Shown: positions 45,346-54,540 of the stretch, piece after piece | Position numbering within the stretch: position 1 is the first letter of the stretch | Layout: each line of letters begins with the position of its first letter | DNA from: Gigaspora rosea | Taxonomy: Eukaryota > Glomeromycota > Glomeromycetes > Diversisporales > Gigasporaceae | DNA length: 64,000 nucleotides | NCBI GenBank assembly: GCA_003550325.1 | Contig: QKWP01001692.1 | Location: forward strand, 37,800 to 101,799 | Direction: 5' to 3' | Position numbers and translations under genes: made by a program | The notes under the pieces: model-generated | What the model was told of the DNA's origin: nothing | Databases searched by the model: none | Seen by the model: only the letters and a program-made list of their open reading frames with translations

Positions 45346-46015
45346 TAGAGGTCAGACTCAATGAATAATATATTCGAATATTCATTGAATATTCGAATAT
45401 TCGAATATATCATATGGGCCGATTTTTGGAATTTATAAGTAGAGTGTATTTTTTTAAAAACTTTAAAGCTAGATAATTATCATTAAAATCCAATCACAGG
45501 ATCGTGAGATAATGCGCTGTCAAATAGTGACGCATCTAGAGGGTGGGATTGATTGGTTAGACATAGGTCTAACCAATCAACCCCACCCTCTAGGTGCGTC
45601 ACTATTTGACAGCGCATTACCTCACGGTCCTGCGATTGGATTTTAATGATTTTGGGCTCGTTGGAATCGTCTCAAAGAGACGAACATTTTATTAGTAAAA
45701 TCATTTAAAACGGACCAGTAGATCAGAAGTTACTTAGCTTTGAAGTTTTTAAAAAAATACACTCTACTTATAAATTCCAAAAATCGGCCCATATGTAATT
45801 TTTCCACTGAATGAATATTCGAATATTTAAAATTACACTGAATATATTTATTAAATATTTATTGAATATATATATATGATTTTATAATTTTATTTTATTT
45901 TTATACAATATAAATTATTTGCAATTTTTATTGGCGAATTTTTATTGAATGAATATTCGAATACTAAAAAATTGAACGAATGAATATTCAGATGCGAACG
46001 AGAGTCAGACCTCTA
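45346..46015. mobile_element. Nested hAT-like MITE (TAGAGGTCAGACTC ends)
   Basis: The ends are TAGAGGTCAGACTC and GAGTCAGACCTCTA. The flanks CATCCCGA and ATCCCCGA are consistent with an imperfect 8-bp duplication. Subterminal GAATATTC motifs are dense on both sides. Confidence 0.78.
45411..45795. mobile_element. Innermost foldback element
   Basis: The ends CATATGGGCCGATTTTTGG and CCAAAAATCGGCCCATATG are perfect and continue for about 50 bp. A second inverted pair (from about 45507 to 45622) centres near 45564. The right arm alone carries the GGAATCGTCTCAAAGAGACG module. Confidence 0.8.
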
Positions 46016-46495
46016 ATCCCCGACATTTATTAAATAATAAATTAAAATATATTATAAATCTGTATATTATGGATTAGGTGTAACGTGTGGATCAATTTTG
46101 TATAACAAAAACAAAGAATTTTTAAAATTGCAAAAAAAAAAAATTTTACTATGATATAACCTTTACTCGTTTATTTTGGTTTTGCATTATAGATCATAGG
46201 TGATAATCACCCATGGTGATTATTAGTTATTTTCTAAATTATAATATATATAAACATGATTAGGTACTCTAAGTAAAAATGTTCAGAACACTCAAAAACC
46301 TTATGAAAACTAAAATTGGGATCTCTATAACTTCACCCTAAAAATATCTAGGGATGGTGATGATTACCACTGGTTATTTCTAGTAATATTCTAAGATTTC
46401 AAAATTTTAAATGTAGTTTCGAGGAGTTTCGGATTATACCGAAACCGAAACTAGTTTCGGATAGGTTTCGTTTCGTTGCCAACTCTAATAGTAAT

Positions 46496-48099
46496 AGTCT
46501 TTGAAATTTTTAGAACGATAATTAAAGTACGCATGTACGTACGTACTGTCTTATAACGTTACCGTCACACTGATTCTGTCATACTAGATTATACCAACTG
46601 ATACAGTAGGTGAACATGTGATCGACTACTGTAGTATATCAGGCACGAACATTGAGGTATGCGATATCCTATGTAAACCAAGTCCTTATGTCGTTCAGAC
46701 TATATGAAATTTATTATAATTTTGCTTATGCATTATAATAATTCTTTGCGATGTTTAAACGTATAATTATAATTGTTCAAGATTTTAAGAAGAAATTTGC
46801 AAAGATTAAATATCGTAGCACCACAAAGAAAAGATTATTAGTTTCGTCTTTCATCAATTAAAATCCCAAATGACGAAACGATAAAATTGACGAAAGATGA
46901 CAAAATTGACGAAAGGTAGCATGTATCAAGGTGGCTGATCTAGTCATTTTTTATACAATAACAAAATAATCTTCGTTTCTAAACTTCAATAATTTATCAG
47001 ATTTGACTTAACAAATTCAAATTTTCGTTGGTATTAAACATTTCAAGAAAGGTTATAAAGATCTTAATCTTTATCAAACATTGTTTGCCAAATTTATGTT
47101 TTTATATAATATAAAAACTACACATGATCATGTGGCCTAGTTTTATTTAAATTAACTGAACTAATAAACTAAGTTGATTTTAGAATATAATACGAATTAA
47201 GAAATTGGATTCATTTAACCACATAGAAACTTTTTATGCCTGAATTATCTCAATGCTGGCTGAATTAACAGATTAATATGGTTAAGTTGACTAGTTAAGA
47301 AAATTTTTTGATAATTCTGATTCTTATTGCAGATTTTCGGTTACGTTTTTTTTTTTATATGGATCTTGCTATATTTTAAACCTAACACTATGTCGTATTT
47401 CATATGGCAAACTCATTACATTCATGACCGAAAAATTGAATACTCTTAACAAAGAATAAAATATTGAACTAGTATTCGTGCAAGAGTTACTTAAGTCTTT
47501 AATTCCTTTGATCGAACAATGTATTCTCTTTCTTACTTTGTGCTTCGATGTATTATTTAACTAATAGCACGACTGAAAATTAACTATAACAAATTAAAGC
47601 ATAGTTTTAATAATAATATTATGACAGTTTCCTGTTAACAAATCCAATAAAGGTTTACCAAAATAAAATACATTCATCAGACACAACTACATGCAAATTT
47701 TGTCGATGTGTGTCAAATGTCAAACTACTTAATTTAATTCTTGATAAACAGAAACTCTCATTGCACGCATCAAATCTCCACATAGTAAAAAAAAATAAAA
47801 TAAAATTTTAACATAAATTAGCGTAGAACTCCTATTAATCGAGCAGTCGGATAGGCGTAACGAGAAACTGAAGCAATAAAAATCGACAGTAATTTTATCT
47901 ATGATTGCACTCTAACAGAAAGAGTTTTTGATATTTGAATTAAAGGTTATGTATTGATGCACTGCCTTAATTAATGTGCTGTGTTTATTGATCGATTTTT
48001 CCACATTACGCTTTATCCAATACAAAAATATATTTTAATATATGTATTTATTATATTCTGATCTCATTTAATACGCATACATTGTTTTGTTTAATTATT
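46496..48099. other. Kinase upstream flank and AT-rich DNA
   Basis: 46496-46590 matches the region upstream of kinase copy A. The remainder shows no supported gene; open frames are short and lack motifs. Confidence 0.5.
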
Positions 48100-48320
48100 G
48101 TGACAGATTAAAATGAAATCGGATTAAAATGAAATTTTTCTATTTTTTAAGCAAAATTTTAAAATTTTTAGGGGACATTTTTGGGGTTTTTTTAGCATTA
48201 GGGTTAGGGTTTAGGGTTAGGGTTATTAATAAACGAGTATATATGGGTTTTATAAGCTTTGAAGGTGAGCAAGAGAGGTCCCCAGTTTCATTTTAATCTG
48301 ATTTCATTTTAATCTGCCAC
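48100..48320 (+). mobile_element. Member (d) of the 7-bp-TSD MITE family, with altered ends
   Basis: AATTATT flanks both sides (48093-48099, 48321-48327). The core has TTAGGGTTAGGGTTTAGGG and GAGTATATATGGG as in the other members. The repeated end motif is GATTAAAATGAAAT on both ends instead of GATGCTGAAAT. Confidence 0.82.
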
Positions 48321-48457
48321 AATTATTATTTAATAAATTTTAGCTTTCTGTAAATAAAATAAAAATAAAATCAGAATGCGTGAAAATGATCAAAATTCAC
48401 TAATCGATATATTTTTTTCATATATTACAAAATAATCGCGTTTACTCGAATTAAAAC

Positions 48458-48568
48458 TATTATTCGGCAAAAATTTTTGAATAACGGTAAGTTGGCTCAA
48501 TTGGGCAAATGATTGGCTGACACGTGCCACGAAGCGGCACGTCAGCTTAACAATTTTTGCCGAATAAT
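48458..48568. mobile_element. Small hairpin MITE
   Basis: The ends are ATTATTCGGCAAAAATT and AATTTTTGCCGAATAAT. An inner imperfect hairpin pairs GCTGACACGTGCC with GGCACGTCAGC. It is about 110 bp and non-coding. Confidence 0.65.
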
Positions 48569-48868
48569 GTATACTTAAACAAATTAAAACTACAATAAAG
48601 TAATTTATATTAAGCTAAAACAAATGATCTTAACTTACTCACTAGGCACATTAGGGTTGGCAAATGTTTTTGATCTTAAAATCTTGCTTGATTCAAATCT
48701 GTTAAAAAATGGGTTAATACGTTATGACGTAGTTACTTATGCTATTTATTGTGATTTTAATAAAGATCGATAAAGCAAAGTCAAATGTTCCAAATATTTA
48801 AGAGTTTTATATGTTTTACACTTTGAAAAAAGTTAATTTTAAAATTTTTTATTTATTTATAGGGTAAC

Positions 48869-51650
48869 CGTATAAACGCGCGAAATAATGATTGGGCACT
48901 ATTTTGAAAATCAGAACCCTTAAAATAGCATGAACGTCCCGAATTAATTTGTATCTCAATGTACCCTTATATAAAGTAAATAAACAAATGGCTTCTGAAA
49001 CTATGTTTGGTAAACTACTTTTGAGCTCTAACAAAAGTTGTTTTTAACATTAAAATAATTTTTATTAGAGCTCAAAAGGTTTACTTAATACTAACCTAAC
49101 TCCAGGACATTATTGAAATAACGTGCTACTCGAAATAATGTGCAGGGCAATTAATTAACGCGCAGATGGTCGTTTAAACGGTAATACTTGAAAAGGAATT
49201 ATTTAACTGAGCATAAATAAGATTAATTTTATTACTATATAATTATAATAAGTCTACAGTACACCCTGTCAATAGTGATACAAATCGATGAAAATTTTTC
49301 AATCGATTAGTTGATAGATCATTTTATCCAACTAATCGATTAATCGATTTTATTCAACTAATCGATTAGTTGGCCAATCGATTAATCGACTAATCGATTA
49401 ATCGATTAGTTGACTGATCGATTGACCAACTAATCGATTGGCCAACTAATCGATTAGTTGAATAAATAATAAACGAAACTTGGTAAAATACACATAAGAT
49501 AGCAATTGAAACAGCCGGGTTGATATTCTTATATGATCGGTTGATTAAACAACCAATTGTCTAGTCGATTAATTGATCAATCGACTAGTCGATTAATCGA
49601 TTAGCTGTCCAATCGACTAAGTTGGGTCTGTAAAATTCAAATCGATTAGTTGTCAACTTTACAACTAATCGATTAATTCGATTTTCGATTCGTATCACTA
49701 CTTGTCAAAACCGGTATGCATGGTGGAAAGGTTTTGTATCAGCTTTGAGAGGTGTCGGAATTAAAAAATACTACCGGTAATAGCCTAATGGTCACATGAT
49801 TCTATCTAAATATAATTGGCCAAATTACATTTATTCATACATATTCAGTTACACAAAATCGGATTTGAGCCAATTAAATCGATTAATTTTAACTTACAAA
49901 TCCGATATCTTATAGAACTCTTATAGATATCTGATATTTTGAGTATCGGGTTATCATAAATGACAGGTTATCGGATTTGAATTATGGAACCAATATGGTG
50001 GATCAACTTTTTATCAGATATGGAAGGTTGTCAGTTTTGACAGGATCGGTTTTGACAGGGTGTACTGTATACAAATATATTTTTTATATACATATTTGCT
50101 TTATATACTATTTTTTTCTTTTGAATCTATTGGATAAAGTTATGTAATAATTAATTGACACAAATTACTTTGGTTGATACACATTCAAGGGGTGCCGTGC
50201 CTACTTGACAATACATATATGATATCATTCTTTAATTTGTATTTACATCACTTTAGCAGTATATGAAATGTCATCCTTTAACTTTTCATTTGCATGCCAT
50301 CTTCTGTAAACAAAATAGTCAATAGTATTGTTATCGGAAAACATGATATTTTAGTCATAGATAATAATATTGAATGAGTTCCAAAACCAAATGGATCCAT
50401 TTTTCCTAGTGTAGCCAAGGTTATAGATTAATTTAAGAAATTAAAAAACGAAAAATTGACTTGATAAGTACTTGGAACGGGTAAGAATAAATTCAAAACA
50501 AAGATATAAGAAATTGAAATATTTTTTTTAAAATGTGTTTTTTTCTTTTGCGAGGACAAATAATGTAACAAATGATTTGAATAAAAAATAGTTTATACAA
50601 TTATTTTATACAATATATTATTTTGCAAAGATTAATGATATTATAATCGAAAGAATTAATATTAGAGAAACTACAACATAACTTGCTTCTTCGGTTTTAA
50701 TTGATATGTATATGCCGTGAATCAGATTAGAATTTGCATCAGGCTAAAATTTAAATGCAGTATTTTAGAGGTCCAATCTGGATTAATCCGCCATCCATTT
50801 ATCCGTATTGTTATATCCGGATACCTATCTTATTATACAAGATATTCAACCGAATTATCTGATTACAAAACTCTAAGGTAATAAACAATAAGAGAATCCT
50901 CTTCTCACCCGGATAAAAATAGAATTTCTCTAATTTATATTGATTACCTTAGAACTTGTAATTGTCAAATGAATTTATATTGCTGAATTTTTAATTGTCA
51001 GGTGAATCCGATTAATTATTAAATTATTCGGTTATCCATCTATTTTAATCAATTATCTATCAAATATCGGATATCTGATAGATACAGTAAATGGATAAAT
51101 GATTTATGGATAGGAACACTACAGTATTTTTATTAAAATGCCTATGTTAAGTTTTAGCAGAATTATAATGTTTTTATTTTTAATTTGACGCATAGATGTA
51201 TAGAACTTATACTTTTATTGTACTTTAGCGTATCTGATAAGAATATCATAAATCTAAAAATTTTAGAATAAATAATACAAATAAAGTTTTTTTTTTTTTT
51301 GCCATAAATCAAATCTATTATTATGAATGTGTTCTCTCATATGACCCTAAAAAAATAATTTTTAATCGGTTTCATTTATCGACTTTTTACAACTTTCCAA
51401 CATTTATAAAAGGTTTATCATCTATTAATGTTAGTGCAATTATTGAAATCATATCTGGAATTGCAAGGCTTATAATCAGAGTTGTCATGCCCAATGATCT
51501 GGATTGGGCATTGGAAGTCCAATGGCTTGGATTGGACATTGGAAGTCCAATGACTTGGATTGGATTAGAAAAATGTTCAAAAATCACGATTGGATGTTGG
51601 ATTGGACATTGGATTGAACGTCCGATCCAAAATGTCCAATTTTGTCTAGT
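48869..51650. repeat. Duplicon copy IV, segment S
   Basis: It is paralogous to 27435-29390 and to both copies in the direct repeat. It contains the GAGCTC palindrome (49018-49077) and the element at 49257-50067 at a site unoccupied in the other copies. It is non-coding. Confidence 0.75.
49257..50067. mobile_element. Tc1/mariner-like MITE with ATCGATTAGTTG tract
   Basis: The ends CAGTACACCCTGTCAA and TTGACAGGGTGTACTG are perfect 16-bp inverted repeats. TA flanks both sides (49255-49256, 50068-50069). The left third (49310-49460, again 49555-49690) is made of variants of ATCGATTAGTTG on both strands. Confidence 0.88.
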
Positions 51651-52870
51651 GTACAACTCTATTATACGTAATATTATCAACTAGCCGTCATAGCATCGCC
51701 CATAAAAAAAATGTAACCATGTCATAATTCGATTCAGGTGCACGATAAAAGTTGTTCTAGTATCGGCGATAAAAAAAAAACTATAGCTAACGCGATAGAT
51801 AATCATGTGATAAGATATCAAAACTCATGAAAGAGTTAGAGGCAGGTATTACTCAATATTATAAGAATGACCGATTTGGTTGAAAAACGTTGACTTTATA
51901 ATTAGATAACTAATTATTAGAATTCATCGATGTTGATATAAAGGTAAAGTAATTCTCGATATCTTGAAGCTTCTAATGCAGAGATAAAATTATAGAGGTA
52001 TATCATAAAATAAAAGCAATTCCAGCATTAAAGCTTTAGAATATGGCCTTATTTCAGTGTTGCTAAGTCCTTAGTAAAATTTACAGCTTATAATTGTATT
52101 TATAGCTTAGCTATCCTCGTTATCGATAATGATTTAGTGCTTTAATATTGACGTAGGCTACGTTTTTGTTTTTTTATCAACTTTTGTTATTCGTATGATT
52201 AAAAGATATGGCAATTTTATTTTTTAATTTAGGACGAAATGAATAAAAAGTAGTATATCATCAGCTATTGGGGTGTCAACAATCAGTTTAATCACAAACA
52301 TATTGCAAGATACATAGCAAAAAACATTATTGAAGATTTTTTTAATCGATTTTTGAAAATTTCAAATTATATGAATTACATATTAATAAAAAATGCCTTC
52401 GTGCAAACTTTAATAGCTTTGTTATATAAATTTTTTTTAATTCTGCGAGTTGATATTTATTCTTTAAGAGTGTCGCTATCAAGAAATAACCGCATATTTT
52501 TTTAAATATTTATACTTTGGTTAATTATACAAATTTCTTATAATTTCTATATAAAATTTTATTATAAATCGAAATTTTAAAATCAATTTCAAAAAAAATC
52601 TTTCACTAATGATTTTTATTATATGTCTTGTTCTAAGTTTGTGATTAAACTGATGACACAGCCGGCAGTCACCCCTACAAATTTTATTCGATGGAAAACG
52701 TCATTATTAATGCTGTACGATCTACTACTATTACTACTGTATTTAGTACATTGGTGGTGTATTTAACAAAGTAGTATTGCATCATTTTTTTTCTATAATC
52801 GTAAGTACACCATTGAGAGTTATATTTGGAGTGAAATAATTAGGACATGTCGCGGTGTGGTTACGAAATG
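51651..52870 (+). repeat. Duplicon copy IV: upstream flank without the HMG gene
   Basis: It matches the HMG upstream flank up to GGTTACGAAATGTTA, then breaks. The last roughly 200 bp before the gene, and the HMG gene itself, are missing. Confidence 0.8.
52274..52658. mobile_element. MITE shared by duplicon copies III and IV, copy IV
   Basis: It begins TGTCAACAATCAGTTTAATC and ends GATTAAACTGATGACA, an inverted repeat with a small internal gap. No clear target duplication is seen. Confidence 0.65.
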
Positions 52871-53166
52871 TTATTTAATAAATACTATAGTAATAATATG
52901 CAAATCTATATCGTTCTTATGATCCTGTGATTAGATTTTTGAGATTTTGAACATGTTAGAATCCTCTCTTTGAGAGGATCATTTTGGTAGTTAAATTATT
53001 CAAATTGGACCAGTAGATCAAAAGTTATTAACTATTAAATTTTATAAATATTTTTAATAATAATTTAATATACGCGAAATTTGATTGGCTATTAAACCAG
53101 TCAGGTGGGGGGAGGGGGATAGGGGATATAGTAAATGGAAATCAGGTGATTTCTGGCACTCCCCTA
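52871..53166. mobile_element. Partial PIF-like element
   Basis: The right end read inward is GGGGAGTGCCAGAAATCACC, related to the ends at 7747 and 17166, and is followed by TAA. It contains a diverged module (AGAATCCTCTCTTTGAGAGG). The left end is lost at the junction with duplicon copy IV. Confidence 0.6.
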
Positions 53167-53224
53167 AGCACTCTCTGTCATGGGTTAATTAATTACTTGA
53201 TCACTAAAGAACCCATGACAGGAG

Positions 53225-53465
53225 TATACATGAGGATGAAAGCATTTCGGGTTCTAAAACCCGAAATTAAAATTTGAAGACAAAATTGTTTTTGACCTAT
53301 TTTTACTTAAAAGACGAAATTATTTGATACTTTTTTTTGAATAGACGAAATTATAAGGAACATATCTATATAAATTTTATTTGCTCTTCCTTATAAAAAA
53401 TTTTAATTTTCTCTAATGAAGACGAAATAGGCCTTTTTCAAAAATCAATTTCGGTGGCATCACTA
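53225..53465 (+). mobile_element. hAT-like MITE, second copy of the 6626-6864 family
   Basis: The perfect 8-bp duplication GACAGGAG lies at 53217-53224 and 53466-53473. It is nearly identical to 6626-6864. Just left of it, CTGTCATGGGTT and AACCCATGACAG form a small hairpin. Confidence 0.88.
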
Positions 53466-53539
53466 GACAGGAGAACCTGGGTAGAATAAAGCTCTCTCAC
53501 AAATAATTTATAACCAACAAAAGCCAAACTCGGGTTTTG

Positions 53540-53541
<2 letters not shown>

Positions 53542-53577
<36 letters not shown>
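53542..53577. repeat. (AAT)n microsatellite
   Basis: About a dozen AAT/ATA units in a row. Confidence 0.9.
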
Positions 53578-53581
<4 letters not shown>

Positions 53582-53611
53582 CATTTTCACGTATTCGTCT
53601 TTGGTCTGTAG

Positions 53612-53753
53612 CAGTGATGTTAAATAACCTCCAAATGACCTTCAAATGACCTCAAATGACCTCAAATGACCTCAATTTTATTATGAATTTTAGTCTGAAA
53701 TGACCTAGGTCATTTGAAAAAAAGTCAAATGACCAGGTCATTTAACATCACTG
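53612..53753. mobile_element. Minimal hAT MITE (CAGTGATGTTAAAT ends)
   Basis: The ends are CAGTGATGTTAAAT and ATTTAACATCACTG. The perfect 8-bp duplication GTCTGTAG lies at 53604-53611 and 53754-53761. The body consists of AAATGACC repeats on the left and GGTCATTT on the right. At 142 bp it is little more than two sets of subterminal motifs. Confidence 0.92.
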
Positions 53754-53964
53754 GTCTGTAGTACATACACCAAGACACGAAATTCTAACAGGTTGTCAAG
53801 CATTATACGTATACGAAAACAATTAATTCGTTTTTTAACTCTAATATTTTGAAAAAAAAATCGGTGAAGTAATCAACGTGTAATTTGTGCTATAAAAACT
53901 TTTCCTCGTGCATATATGCTGTAAAAAATTTTGCCTAATGCAATTTTTACCGTTAACGTTTTTA

Positions 53965-54116
53965 TAAACCGGGTCGGCCCGGGTACTATCGGTCCGGGTC
54001 TCTCTCGTGACCTGACCCGGTCGGGTTCTAAAAATCATGGTTCAGACCCGACCCGCAAGGCCGGGTCCGGGTCGGGTTCGGGTCTTCGGTTCGGGTATGA
54101 GGAACACTAGCTTCGC
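53965..54116. mobile_element. GC-rich hAT-like end with CGGGTC repeats
   Basis: Dense CCCGAC/GTCGGG motifs end in GGGTATGAGGAACACTA, which read inward resembles a hAT terminus. The other end was not found, so it may be truncated. Confidence 0.5.
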
Positions 54117-54540
54117 ATAATTAAGAAAAAAAGGCATTAAGTACGTGAGTGAGATTTGATTGGCGGAAGAGTGTGTTTTGATGACCGAAAATTCCGCAAA
54201 AAAGTTTGAAATAGTCCGAAAAGTTGGAATAATTGACAAAATCTAAATAAGAAAATGCATTATTCGCCAATCGCATCTCATAATTCTGGACACCCTACTG
54301 AGCAAGTTCAGTTTTATTGTTACACGGTAATTTCATTATTTGATTGGTCAACAATGTTTTTTTTTGCGATAACTATTACCTTCTAAAGCAGGAACTATGA
54401 TTGCTCTCCATTTTAGTAATTTCGGCATGAGTTTTATTTATCCTGATAACTATATAATAATTTGTTATCAGATGAAACTCAGATTCGGGAAAATAAAATT
54501 TTTAAAATTTTTTTATTGATAAGATACCGATACTATTACT

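Larger units (their letters stand above)
45141..46024 (+). mobile_element. Member (c) of the 7-bp-TSD MITE family (interrupted)
   Basis: It starts GTCGGGGATGATGATG and ends CCCCGAC. ATTTATT flanks both sides (45134-45140, 46025-46031). The core GGGTTAGGGTAAGGTTTGGG matches members (a) and (b). It is split by the element at 45346-46015. Confidence 0.82.
44858..46487. mobile_element. hAT MITE upstream of kinase copy 3, with nested elements
   Basis: The ends are TAGAGTTGGGCA and TTGCCAACTCTA. The perfect 8-bp duplication ATAGTAAT lies at 44850-44857 and 46488-46495. CCGAAACC motifs crowd the left end and GGTTTCG the right end, as in 5261-5512. Kinase copy A upstream (about 4199) has no insertion. 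It contains three further elements, one inside the next. Confidence 0.9.

Noticed and set aside
49310..49690. Possible CRISPR-like or satellite array
   Set aside because: Units are short, overlapping, in mixed orientation and without unique spacers, and the genome is eukaryotic.
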